A DNA stretch of 64,000 bases from an uncultured Collinsella sp. (lineage in GTDB: Bacteria > Actinomycetota > Coriobacteriia > Coriobacteriales > Coriobacteriaceae), in the NCBI GenBank assembly GCA_900541725.1, contig UQLB01000011.1:1-64000 (forward strand), in the 5' to 3' direction. This document shows, in pieces, positions 40,375 through 49,265 of this stretch. Both the position numbers and the translations under genes were made by a program. Position 1 is the first letter of the stretch. Each line of letters begins with the position of its first letter. The notes beneath the pieces were generated by a model, which did no database searches, was not told where the DNA came from, and saw only the letters and a program-made list of their open reading frames with translations.

Positions 40375-41733
40375 CTACTTAACGAGGCGCTTGAGTTTGG
40401 CATAGTCCTGAATCTGCTTTTTGCGCTTGGCGTTGAGGAGGTTGTTGAGGTCGAGCTTCTCAATGGTGCAGCGTTTGAGTAGCTCGGAGCTGTCAAAGCC
40501 GTTTAACTCAATGTCTACATCCAGATCGTGCTTGAGCTTGGTCCATTTATTGAGCTGCGAGCGCACGTAGGCCGCGGGACGTTCTATCTCGTTGGCGATG
40601 TCGCGTACGCTGGCGCCCGTTCCAAACAACTCGCGTATCTTTGCCGTCTCCTTGCGCGTGCGCTCGTTTTTGGCATCGGTCTTGCATCGATCGCTGCAGT
40701 AGTGCCGTTTGACGCCACGATGCCCGGCAAGTGAGTAGGCGCGTCCGCACTGCTCACAATAGCCGATCTTGACGGTGCTCAGCTTGCGCGAAAAATCAAA
40801 CCAGAGCCACGAGAGATAGCTGTCAAACGAGAGGAACCCTGTGGATTCGTTGCCCTGGAACACATCCACGTGCGCGCCCGAGAGATGCGAGATCACGAGC
40901 GCCTGCACCAAAGCGGTGAGTGCATCGCGGTCATCGTTGTCGAGTTCTTCGCGGCGCTCCTGGATATCTGCTTGAGGGTCGATTACATAGAAGCTCTCCT
41001 CGCTATTGCTGACCTTGAGTCGCGCTGAAATCTCCGAGCTGGAGTCTTCGTCCATGTAGAACATCGCCTGCAAAACACTGAAGTCATTGGCGGTGAGCTC
41101 GTGTTCAAAAGAGAGCACGTTGAGTGCAACGAGGGATTCTTCCTCGTCGATCATAAACATAAAGGCGTAGAAATATCCCGCATCGGATTCGATTTTGCGC
41201 ACGATGGGCAGGTTTTTGAATGAGTCGGTATAATCTCCGCCCGCCCTCAGGATAGTGGTGTAGATCTTGAAGGATGACCCGTTTGCCGCGCAGGTTACCA
41301 CTGATTTCTCGATTCTTTCCAATGCGGAGACCTTTGCGATGGTGCAGCTCCCGTTGAGGTATTCCTGGATGCGCATGGCAATAAGTGCTGCCATCGCGGC
41401 ATTGGCCCAATCGCGTACGGATTCTATTGCGTGCTTGCCAAAAAGCGGCCCGGTCTGTTCGGCGTAATCAAGTACGTTAAAGAGGCTTGCGCGGAAGGGC
41501 TGCTCTTTAACGGCGGTGGGTTCGATGCATGATGCCAGCCTGATCAGATCGGCATGGCGCTCGCTGTGTGCGGGCCCTTCGTTGCTTTTGCTGCCGGCCA
41601 GCTCGGTGGGCATGTAGAGTTCAAAGACAAGCTGGGCCTCGCCAACGGGCCTATTGGGTTCGTTCTCTATGAGGTTGACTTTCTTAAACGGAATCGAACC
41701 TTCAACGGTGCGTGTTTGGGAGAACTCAAACAT
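40375..41733 (-). CDS. CGNR-like zinc-finger protein with C-terminal helix-turn-helix
   Basis: The 452-residue protein has a long N-terminal region of unknown fold. A treble-clef type zinc finger lies near residues 325-355 (CEQCGRAYSLAG...RHYCSDRCKTDAKNERTRK), close to the CGNR pattern. A helix-turn-helix follows (GASVRDIANEIERPAAYVRSQLNKW) and a basic tail (KRKKQIQDYAKLKRLVK). A DNA-binding regulator is likely. Its position in the zinc-ribbon region is suggestive but no function is assigned. Confidence 0.72.
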   Translation of the reverse strand: MFEFSQTRTVEGSIPFKKVNLIENEPNRPVGEAQLVFELYMPTELAGSKSNEGPAHSERHADLIRLASCIEPTAVKEQPFRASLFNVLDYAEQTGPLFGKHAIESVRDWANAAMAALIAMRIQEYLNGSCTIAKVSALERIEKSVVTCAANGSSFKIYTTILRAGGDYTDSFKNLPIVRKIESDAGYFYAFMFMIDEEESLVALNVLSFEHELTANDFSVLQAMFYMDEDSSSEISARLKVSNSEESFYVIDPQADIQERREELDNDDRDALTALVQALVISHLSGAHVDVFQGNESTGFLSFDSYLSWLWFDFSRKLSTVKIGYCEQCGRAYSLAGHRGVKRHYCSDRCKTDAKNERTRKETAKIRELFGTGASVRDIANEIERPAAYVRSQLNKWTKLKHDLDVDIELNGFDSSELLKRCTIEKLDLNNLLNAKRKKQIQDYAKLKRLVK

Positions 41734-41872
41734 TGTTATCCCTGTCTCTAGCTGCAGGTTTAATAGCGTAGCACGTTTAGGAAAATTACCCGGTCAAAAT
41801 CTCTATATCGGATAAACGACAAATCGTATCTTGTGATCGTCAAGAAAAGGGGTAACGAGAAAGGACCCGATC

Positions 41873-42490
41873 ATGCATTGCAAACAGTGTGGAGCAGAGA
41901 TTAACGACGGCGCCAAGTTCTGCGGCGTGTGCGGAACGCCTACGGTCGCGGCTGCGGCCAGCACGGCGGGAGATGCGATTTACGTTGAGGCCCGGCCGAT
42001 TGAGAGCCAGTCTGTCGAGGCTCAGTTTCAAGCGGCGGAGGATGCAGAGGCCGCTGCTTGCCTGCGAGATTCACTTCGCGAGTCCATCGGGTCCCTTACG
42101 CGAGCGTCGGTGATTTCGTTGCTCTATGTGCTCTTTTTCAATTACGTGCTGGGAGGGGGCTCGCTGGGGCTCGACTATATGATTCTGCTGGCGCTGCTTC
42201 TGATTGGTCCCTGGAAGGTGATTATCTCGCTGTACCGCAGCGGTGTAAGGCTTCCCTTTGTCTATGGTGGCGGCATTATCGGTATCACGATTATGCTAAT
42301 CGAACTTGTGGTTCTCGTGGGCCTTCCTGTCGTTGTTCTGATGCTTTTTTACTGGTTGGGCAGCGTGATTCACGGAGCGGTTCCGGTTGTTCCCGAATTA
42401 GCCCCGATGACGATGGTGGCACTTTGGCCTATCGTCTCGGTTGCCAACATCATCTTCAAGGCAATCAAGCTGCACATGGCTCGCGCCTAG
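41873..42490 (+). CDS. Zinc-ribbon multi-pass membrane protein
   Basis: The 205-residue protein starts with a zinc ribbon (CKQCGAEINDGAKFCGVCG, four Cys), then an acidic linker and four or so hydrophobic segments (about residues 80-100, 105-120, 128-160 and a C-terminal one). GAGAAAGG precedes the ATG. Unlike the neighbouring ribbon proteins it lacks a large outer domain. Function unknown. Confidence 0.78.
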   Translation: MHCKQCGAEINDGAKFCGVCGTPTVAAAASTAGDAIYVEARPIESQSVEAQFQAAEDAEAAACLRDSLRESIGSLTRASVISLLYVLFFNYVLGGGSLGLDYMILLALLLIGPWKVIISLYRSGVRLPFVYGGGIIGITIMLIELVVLVGLPVVVLMLFYWLGSVIHGAVPVVPELAPMTMVALWPIVSVANIIFKAIKLHMARA

Positions 42491-42639
42491 CAAGTAGCCC
42501 GTCGCATGCCTTCCGCGTGGGGTCAGGCGAATTTGAAAGGTGAAAGAAAAGGTTTACAGTCGAGCAAATTGTCCTGGGCCTTTTCTGTTTGCAGGCTGTG
42601 GGCTATCGTTTCGATATGCTGAAGTTCTAGGGGGGATAT

Positions 42640-44154
42640 ATGTACTGCGCAAGCTGCGGGGCAAAGATCAAAGACGGGGCGCGATACTGTTCCGCATGCG
42701 GAAAACCGTTGGATGTGGATGATGCGCCGGCGAATGCTCAGCAGCCGCTTCCTTCAGGTACAGCAAAGGCGCCTGCTGATAGAAAAGCGACGAGCGATCC
42801 TGCTGCATCTTGCGCAGAGAGCGCTTTTCCGGCGCACTCTGATCATATGTCCTTTGCGGCCTTTATGATGCAGCGTCGGCAGATCGGCCGTTTTGCCGTG
42901 CCTACGTTTGTCACCATTCTTGCAGCAATCATCTTTACCGCTGGTGTCGCCTACGCACTGGTCAAAGCTTACGAGGCCTTTGTGATGCCTCAGCTGCAGC
43001 AGCAGGAACAGCCGGCTGCAGTCGAGAACAAGTCGTCTAAAAAGAAGGTCGCGGCAGCTAACAAGAAAGCGCACGAGGCCTACGAGGGCGTGGTTGCGCG
43101 TTACGAGGACTTTGTGAGCTATTGCGAACAGAAGGGAGCTGGTACTGCCAACTACGACGACTGGGCTCTGGGGCGCGGCGATGATTCTGGGCTGGGGCAG
43201 ATATTCGTTTATGACAGCCAGAATGCTCCCGGCTTTTTAAACTACTACTATGCTTTCGATGATTTGAACGGTGACGGAATTGACGAGCTGCTTATTGGGT
43301 CTGTCGATGCGCAGAACGATATTTCGGCGATTGTAGGTGCCTACTGCTTTGTTGATGGAAAGGCCGTTTCGGTTATGCCTTCGTCAGAGATGGTAGAAGG
43401 CTCCAACAATATGACGAATCGGTATGACGGTTTTATTGCTCAGGGTGAGAGCCAAGTCATTACTGTCTGCAAGGACGGCATCGTTAAATTTACTTGTAGT
43501 CAGGATTGTAACCAGGCAGATTTCTATATTTCGCTTACTGCAAAGGGTCCTGAGGTCGTAGACGCGGTGCAAATTCAAAATAAGGAATTCGATAGACAGA
43601 ATGGCACCTACTTGGTGAGGACCGTCGAGGATGGTGGCAAACCACAGGAGACGATGGTCCAGGGGCGTGAAGAAGCGTGCAAAATTCTTGACGAGATTGC
43701 CGGGGAGCATCCGGAGGCCGACATTGAAAAGCCGTCTGCAAGCAGCGATATGTGGAAGGCATTCAAAGGGGCGGAGCCTTCGGAGAACTCTTTGAAGGAC
43801 GGCTCTGGCACCGCAGACGATCGAACTGGCGCATCTCAAGCACCATCTGAAGCGGCATCCGATAGCGGCGACGATGGGGAGGCCGCTGCGGGCGACGATG
43901 GGGAGGCCGCTGCGGGCGACGATGGCGTGATCGCCGACATGGATGCGTTCATTGCAAACGCCAAGCGCGAGTTGATTGTGCCAGATGACGCCTCTATTAC
44001 GTACAAGGTCGCTGATAGGCCAAGCTATTGGGAGGGGGCGGCAACGTACGTTTGGTACGTCGAGTTTTATAAAGACGGAAAGGTCGTAGCGTCCGCGGAA
44101 TGCGGCTCTGAAGGGTATCCGTGCCGGTCGATTATGGCCTATCACGAGAGCTAG
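42640..44154 (+). CDS. Zinc-ribbon single-pass membrane protein, paralogue of the 36013 protein
   Basis: The 504-residue protein has a zinc ribbon (CASCGAKIKDGARYCSACG), a linker, then FMMQRRQIGRFAVPTF running into a transmembrane helix (about 87-112) and MPQLQQQ. This block is clearly related to residues 90-140 of the 36013 protein. The outer part has FDDLNGDGIDELLIG, an Asp-rich calcium-loop-like motif, and a repeat-coded acidic stretch (GDDGEAAA, residues about 410-430) before a last small domain. GGGGG precedes the ATG. Role unknown. Confidence 0.8.
   Translation: MYCASCGAKIKDGARYCSACGKPLDVDDAPANAQQPLPSGTAKAPADRKATSDPAASCAESAFPAHSDHMSFAAFMMQRRQIGRFAVPTFVTILAAIIFTAGVAYALVKAYEAFVMPQLQQQEQPAAVENKSSKKKVAAANKKAHEAYEGVVARYEDFVSYCEQKGAGTANYDDWALGRGDDSGLGQIFVYDSQNAPGFLNYYYAFDDLNGDGIDELLIGSVDAQNDISAIVGAYCFVDGKAVSVMPSSEMVEGSNNMTNRYDGFIAQGESQVITVCKDGIVKFTCSQDCNQADFYISLTAKGPEVVDAVQIQNKEFDRQNGTYLVRTVEDGGKPQETMVQGREEACKILDEIAGEHPEADIEKPSASSDMWKAFKGAEPSENSLKDGSGTADDRTGASQAPSEAASDSGDDGEAAAGDDGEAAAGDDGVIADMDAFIANAKRELIVPDDASITYKVADRPSYWEGAATYVWYVEFYKDGKVVASAECGSEGYPCRSIMAYHES
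43867..43926 (+). repeat. 24-bp tandem repeat inside the 42640 gene
   Basis: Two exact units (43867-43890 and 43891-43914) and half a third encode GDDGEAAA-GDDGEAAA-GDDG. Such in-frame repeats usually vary in number between strains. Confidence 0.9.
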
Positions 44155-44255
44155 TAACTTTAGCCGAGGCATTTTGGCATTACGGCGTGCGCGGCTCCTA
44201 TACCTTTCCCCTTGTTCCATCCGACGAGTTTAGTTACAGCTAAAACGGCCGTTAC

Positions 44256-44348
44256 GAAGAGCTGACCGAGAGTCCGAAGACGCTCGCCCGCTAAGCGGGT
44301 ATGCCCCAAAAGGGTATCTGGGGTTCGAACCCTCCCGGTTCTTCGTCA
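44256..44348 (+). pseudogene. Decayed tRNA-Ser(GCT)
   Basis: The stretch aligns along its whole length with class II tRNA-Ser(GCT): GACCGAGAG D-arm, anticodon GCT at 44290-44292, a long variable arm (TATGCCCCAAAAGGGTATC) and a TTCGAAC T-loop. Acceptor GAAGAGC pairs with GTTCTTC. Defects are C in place of the universal U33, a broken D-stem (ACC against GAC), a two-base insert between T-stem and acceptor, and TCA in place of CCA. It is therefore probably non-functional, perhaps left by integration or duplication. Confidence 0.7.
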
Positions 44349-44413
44349 GTTGACCAAAGGTGCGACATTATTGCCGCTCGCCGGTGGGTGACTAAATGCG
44401 ATGACTTGAGGGC

Positions 44414-44419
44414 TATAAT
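44414..44419 (+). promoter_or_regulatory. -10 box of the SPFH operon
   Basis: A consensus TATAAT lies 124 bases before the SPFH gene. The -35 region is weak (TGACTA with a long spacer), which would fit an alternative or activated promoter. The remaining 120-base leader shows no clear structure. Confidence 0.45.
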
Positions 44420-44542
44420 TAACCGAGCTAAGTTGGGGGATAGATTGAGACGCACGGGCTTTCGATGCGCCTGTCGGCTCGGCATTTCGCAATTCATTAG
44501 ACACGCGGAGCGCGTGGTTTGGGATTAACGAAAGGAATCAGC

Positions 44543-45919
44543 ATGTCTCTGTTCCATAGCGATAACGAAAAGGAAGAAAAGCACAGCGGAATACTCGGTG
44601 CCTTTTCTGTCGACAATATCAAATGGGAGCCTGGCAACAACGAAGATGCCTCGCTTGTCTCATTCCGCTATCCCTACGAGGATTTCCCCAACGGGTCCTA
44701 TCTTCAGGTTGCGCAATCGCAGATTGCCGTTTTTACCAACAATATGGGGGCGGGCAGTTCTACTGACGCTACGGGTGCCGGCGATTCTCAGGTAAGCGTG
44801 TTTGTCGGTCCGTGCAAGATCAAGCTCGACACGGGAGACAGCCGATTCGCCCCGTTCCGCAATGCCGCTCATTCGCTTACCGGCGGTAGCTCGGCGTTTC
44901 ATTCCGTTGTGTACTTTATCAATACCAACTACATGAACGAGCTACGCTGGGGCACGACCGAGCCCATCATCGTTCAAGACCCTGAGGAAGACGTCAACGT
45001 TCACGTTCGCGCCTTCGGTTTGTTTGGCGCGCATATCGAGCAGAACGACTCGAGTCTGGTTCCCATTCAGGTGAGGAAGTTCCTTGTTAAGGTCGTGGGC
45101 ACGCGAGATCGCTATACGCGAGAAGAACTTACCTCCTTTATGCGGGCAAAAATCCTTGAGTATGTTCCCGACTTGCTTGCTAAGGCGATTGTTGACCAAG
45201 GGGTTTCCGTTCTAAAAATCGCGACACATCTGAGCGACTTCTCGTCTCAGATGCAGGGCAGGCTCGTTAACTATTTCGATGAGTTTGGCCTCACGCTCGA
45301 TAACTTCTCGTTCAATAGCATCAAACCCTTCGAAGATGATCTTGCCGCCATCAACGAGATGAAGATCCAACGTAAGCGGAGCATTCTCGAGGCGCAGGGT
45401 AACGCCGCCCAGATGGACATCGAGTCCGAGGCGCTTGCCAGGAAACGTGCGCGCGAAGGCTACGACTATCAGCAGGAGCGCGGTATGGACGTAATGCAGA
45501 GCGCTGCGGACAATGAGGGAAGTGCCGCATCGGGCCTCATGGGAGCCGGCATGGGACTCGGCATGGGCGTTGGCATGGGCGGTGCATTTGGAGCTGGCTT
45601 TTCCAACTTGGCCAACCAGACCCTGGGCACTGTTACCCCCATGGTCGGAACGACTCCCGCGTCCGCAAGTATGCAAAACGGTCCCGTGTGCCCCAGTTGC
45701 GGAAACGTTAATCCGATGGGTGCTAAGTTCTGCCCGGAATGCGGACAGAAGCTCGAGCAGGGCGTTGCGTGTTTGGCGTGCGGGCATCTTAACCCGGCCG
45801 GTGCCAAGTTCTGTCTTGAGTGCGGGAACCGGTTGGCCTCGCCAAAGTGTCCGAGCTGCGGAGCTGAGTTGCCCGAGGGGACCAAATTTTGCCCCGATTG
45901 CGGAACTAAGATCCAATAA
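44543..45919 (+). CDS. SPFH-domain protein with three C-terminal zinc ribbons (YdjI-like)
   Basis: The 458-residue protein has an SPFH/Band 7 domain of the virion-core/YdjI type (about residues 15-290), including SQIAVFTNNMG, an NTNYMNELRWGTTEPI segment, and KFLVKVVGTRDRYTREEL. A Gly/Met-rich hinge (MGAGMGLGMGVGMGG) follows, and then three zinc ribbons of CxxCG...KFCxECG form, near 385-455. No transmembrane helix is seen; YdjI-type proteins are recruited to the membrane by partners. AAAGGA precedes the start at 44543. It leads a five-gene operon. Confidence 0.88.
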   Translation: MSLFHSDNEKEEKHSGILGAFSVDNIKWEPGNNEDASLVSFRYPYEDFPNGSYLQVAQSQIAVFTNNMGAGSSTDATGAGDSQVSVFVGPCKIKLDTGDSRFAPFRNAAHSLTGGSSAFHSVVYFINTNYMNELRWGTTEPIIVQDPEEDVNVHVRAFGLFGAHIEQNDSSLVPIQVRKFLVKVVGTRDRYTREELTSFMRAKILEYVPDLLAKAIVDQGVSVLKIATHLSDFSSQMQGRLVNYFDEFGLTLDNFSFNSIKPFEDDLAAINEMKIQRKRSILEAQGNAAQMDIESEALARKRAREGYDYQQERGMDVMQSAADNEGSAASGLMGAGMGLGMGVGMGGAFGAGFSNLANQTLGTVTPMVGTTPASASMQNGPVCPSCGNVNPMGAKFCPECGQKLEQGVACLACGHLNPAGAKFCLECGNRLASPKCPSCGAELPEGTKFCPDCGTKIQ

Positions 45920-45931
45920 GGAGAAACAAAG

Positions 45932-46633
45932 ATGAACGGTTCTGTTAAACGTGTCATTTTGGGCGAGGCAATCGTCCTGGTGGCGTGGCTTGTAATCATG
46001 TTTGTCTGCAAAAACGCGCTGATGAATCCTATCGTCTTTGCTATGTCGCTTGGCTTTGGGGTTTTGGCTTTTGCGGTGGCTTCGATTTCGGCTACCATGT
46101 CCGATAGGCAGTCCACGGTCAAAAGCACGACCGAAATCCATTATTTGCCGGTCGCATCCAGCTGTGCCTACTTTGTCGTTGCCCTTCTGGCCAACACGTA
46201 CTTTGTGTTTGCGGCATATGGGTGGGGCGGCAGCACGATTCCAGTTGTCGTAAACGTTGTCCTTCTTGCTGTGCTTGTCCTTGTGCAGATGGGTCTAGCC
46301 TTCAATGCCCGCCAGGTGGACCAAAAGGTTGCCGCCGTGGCGGCAAAGACGGTTCAAACGGCGCAATTTGCATCGTATGTGGGACAGCTCCTTGCCGTAG
46401 CGCAAGACGCTCAGGTCAAAGCCGAACTCAAAGTGCTCAAAGACGACATCTCCTTTAGTTCCAACATGTCGCAGCCCCATGCTCAAGAGATTGAGCGACA
46501 GTTCTCCGCTGCGCTCGAGGCCGTCTCGAATTCCATGAGTGCCGATGAGCCAGCAGATGTTACGGTTGGCCTTGTCCATGATGCGCGCCGTATCTGGAAA
46601 AAGCGCAATGCGGCGCTGACCGCTGTCAAATAA
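45932..46633 (+). CDS. Membrane protein with cytoplasmic helical domain
   Basis: The 233-residue protein has four predicted transmembrane helices (about 8-28, 33-55, 70-92, 100-122) followed by a long helical domain rich in Ala, Gln and Val (about 125-175) and a C-terminal charged helix. It is 12 bases after the SPFH gene and may be its membrane partner. No family recognised. Confidence 0.78.
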   Translation: MNGSVKRVILGEAIVLVAWLVIMFVCKNALMNPIVFAMSLGFGVLAFAVASISATMSDRQSTVKSTTEIHYLPVASSCAYFVVALLANTYFVFAAYGWGGSTIPVVVNVVLLAVLVLVQMGLAFNARQVDQKVAAVAAKTVQTAQFASYVGQLLAVAQDAQVKAELKVLKDDISFSSNMSQPHAQEIERQFSAALEAVSNSMSADEPADVTVGLVHDARRIWKKRNAALTAVK

Positions 46634-46687
46634 GAACTCGTGTTGCTTTTTGCCAGGGCACTTTGATGGTTGAAGTGGGGGAAGCTA

Positions 46688-47494
46688 TTGGAAATCAACG
46701 GAATAACTTGCGAGGGCTGCGGCAGCACCGATGTCGAGTTTGACCCCGCAACGCGAAAGGTTCATTGCAACCAGTGCGGCCGCGAGATGTATTATTCGCG
46801 GGCGCGTCTGGGGGCCACGGGCAAAGTCGCGTTTGCCAAGGACAATGCCATCAAGTTTTTTAAGGGTGGTAACTTTCCGGAGGCCCGCAAATTTGCCGCG
46901 GACGTGCTCAATATGATGCAAGACAACGCGGCGGCACAGTTTATGGTTGCTTACTGCGATGAGTTTTGTGAAGGTCTTTCGGGTTCGATGGTGGTTTTCT
47001 TTAAAAGGGCCGAAGATATCCCTCTCGAATATGACGAAGTGCGTGACTTGATCGACTTGTTTGAGTCGACGCTCTACAACATGCGTGACTTTGAGGTTCA
47101 GATGGTATCGCTCGTGGTCGCCAATATGCAGAGCATGGAGGATCGGCCTCGGCTTGAGAGCTTTATCGATGCTGTGTGCCCGTTCTGCATAGCGCGGTAT
47201 GCTTCGGAAGACTTTATGACTGCAGAGCGGGAGAGTTTCTATCAAGATATCGCCACCAACTGCAACATACCCAAAACGTGTCTCGCACTACTCAAGGGCA
47301 TTAGAGAGAACCCCGGGTCCCCCTATAAAACTGGTTCGTTTGCGTTACGAAGAAGGACCTCGTACTTTCTCGAACACTATGTGGAGCCCGTCGGGCGCAT
47401 CGTCAATTCGATGAAGGCAAGCCAATACAAACAGAAGTTTCTTGTGGCCTATCAGCAGGTGTCCGAGCAATACCGAAGCATGGCCTCTCAATAA
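46688..47494 (+). CDS. Zinc-ribbon helical protein, TTG start
   Basis: The protein of about 268 residues begins with a TFIIB-like ribbon (ITCEGCGSTDVEFDPATRKVHCNQCGREM), then a repeat-like helical region (FFKGGNFPEARKFAADVLNMMQDNAAAQFMVAYCDEF) resembling a TPR, and a mostly helical remainder. The TTG at 46688 lies just after GGGGGAAG; another TTG at 46670 is less well placed. YdjG of Bacillus also has an N-terminal ribbon of this kind, but overall similarity cannot be judged here. Confidence 0.75.
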   Translation: MEINGITCEGCGSTDVEFDPATRKVHCNQCGREMYYSRARLGATGKVAFAKDNAIKFFKGGNFPEARKFAADVLNMMQDNAAAQFMVAYCDEFCEGLSGSMVVFFKRAEDIPLEYDEVRDLIDLFESTLYNMRDFEVQMVSLVVANMQSMEDRPRLESFIDAVCPFCIARYASEDFMTAERESFYQDIATNCNIPKTCLALLKGIRENPGSPYKTGSFALRRRTSYFLEHYVEPVGRIVNSMKASQYKQKFLVAYQQVSEQYRSMASQ

Positions 47495-47566
47495 AGCAGA
47501 TGGCGGGCGCTTACTCGCTTAAAGCTATTGGATGATCTAAACAGTGCAAACTGAAAGGTGGTACAG

Positions 47567-49222
47567 ATGAGTGATTCGGGAGTAGATACTGTCCTTATCG
47601 AGCGCAGGATCGCCGCTATTGGAACAAAAGTTGACCAGATGACCACGAAGGTCGATAAGGTCGAATCGCAAATGGAGGAAGTGCGGAAGGACCTTAAAAA
47701 GCTCCGAAAGGACTTTCTCGAGATGATGCTCGAGCAGCGTCGTACCGCCGCACTTGAGCAGGCGACTACGGAGCTCGTGAGCGTCCGGCAGGAGATGGAC
47801 AAAAAGTTCGGCAACTACTCAGTGGTTCGAAACACCATGGTCGGTATTCTCCAGGCAACCGATGCGGCGCTCGTGCGCAAGGCGACGATTTCGACGGTCT
47901 CCGAGGAGTTAATGATCTCTACCCCGGACTACTGGCTGGCACCTGTCCTGGTTGCCCTTGCGGCATGGATCAACAACAACCGAGATCTTGCAGAGCGCGC
48001 AATACGCGAGGCTGTCAAACGTGACAACGAGCACACGTCGCTTGCGATGGCTCTGATCTGCAGACGTAATAACCGCACGGCTACGTGCTACGAATGGCTA
48101 GCGCGCTACTTCTCGACGCAAAACGCCACCCGCATCGATGCCGATGCGATGGTCTACATCGATGCCTATATCAACGGCATCTTCGGAACCGACGAAAAGC
48201 ACCTGTGCGACGACTATATGGCGGGCTGGATCGAGCAGATCAGAAATCAGAGCCCTGAGTTCGAGAATGAGCAGTCAGAGTCATGGGCGGAGTACTTTAC
48301 CGGCTACGAGGAGGATATGAGCTCGAGATATCCGGCGCTCAAGGTGGTGGTCAAGGAGTTTGACTACATCAATAAGTATCTCGGAAAAGTCGAGGCAATC
48401 GAGAGCATATCCAATGACTTCGCCGACCTCAAGGCTTCTGATGTTGACGAGAGGACGCTTGCCGAGCAGGTTGACAGGCATTTGATGGAGCTCGTTAACT
48501 CCGATGACTCCAAGGAGCGAAATTTGCGCCGCCAGGAGGAGTATCTTCTTGCGGTCAAGGCATTTGGCGGAGACGTGGAGCGCGCCCGAGAGCTCGTCAA
48601 TCGTCGCCGCGATGAGAAGCGTCAGCAGACGATGAACATCATCGACCAGATGACACGCTCGATGCGCGACCAGAGTGCGTCTGTGGATGTGCATAAGAAG
48701 AAGACCGCGATTCAGTTTTTGGGTTCCTACATCAACGGTGGTTTCAACCGGTATCGCAAGAGCGACATCCCCGAATTTCCGCAGGCGATCACCCTTGACT
48801 TCGACGGATGGACAAGCAGGGCGGTTACCGGCGATGAGGGTAATGCGCTGCGCGGCGATTATGTTCGCTATGTCGGTGAAGAGAAGAAAAAGGAGCTCGC
48901 TGAGCTTGATGTCAAGGTTGCGAAGGGCAACAAGAGCCACAAGATAGCGGCCGTTGTCCTCGCTGTTTTGGGAGTAGCTTTCTTTGCATTTGTAAACCAG
49001 GTTATTGGCATTTTGCTTCTTGCGGGGGCTGGCTATTGTCTAGTAAAGACGAGCCTCTCGGGCAAGCAGCGCGCTGCGGAGGCAGAAGAGATTGAGGCCA
49101 AATACTCCAAACGCATCCAGGAAGGCTGTTCCGAGATCGATCTGGCGCTTAATCAGTGGAAGAGCGCGAAGGAAACTGCGGCCGAGCGCAGCGACCTGCT
49201 TAAGCTTGAGAAGGTTGCCTAG
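47567..49222 (+). CDS. Coiled-coil protein with C-terminal membrane hairpin
   Basis: The 551-residue protein has an N-terminal coiled coil (about residues 10-80: IGTKVDQMTTKVDKVESQMEEVRKDLKKLRKD), a long helical middle and two adjacent transmembrane segments near 455-500 (IAAVVLAVLGVAFFAFV; IGILLLAGAGYCLV). A short cytoplasmic helical tail follows. AAAGGTGG precedes the ATG. Family unknown. It would place a large cytoplasmic scaffold on the membrane next to the SPFH protein; that is inference. Confidence 0.78.
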   Translation: MSDSGVDTVLIERRIAAIGTKVDQMTTKVDKVESQMEEVRKDLKKLRKDFLEMMLEQRRTAALEQATTELVSVRQEMDKKFGNYSVVRNTMVGILQATDAALVRKATISTVSEELMISTPDYWLAPVLVALAAWINNNRDLAERAIREAVKRDNEHTSLAMALICRRNNRTATCYEWLARYFSTQNATRIDADAMVYIDAYINGIFGTDEKHLCDDYMAGWIEQIRNQSPEFENEQSESWAEYFTGYEEDMSSRYPALKVVVKEFDYINKYLGKVEAIESISNDFADLKASDVDERTLAEQVDRHLMELVNSDDSKERNLRRQEEYLLAVKAFGGDVERARELVNRRRDEKRQQTMNIIDQMTRSMRDQSASVDVHKKKTAIQFLGSYINGGFNRYRKSDIPEFPQAITLDFDGWTSRAVTGDEGNALRGDYVRYVGEEKKKELAELDVKVAKGNKSHKIAAVVLAVLGVAFFAFVNQVIGILLLAGAGYCLVKTSLSGKQRAAEAEEIEAKYSKRIQEGCSEIDLALNQWKSAKETAAERSDLLKLEKVA

Positions 49223-49265
49223 CCGGTAGGATTTGTCTCGATAATCCATGAATGGAGTGAAAAAG

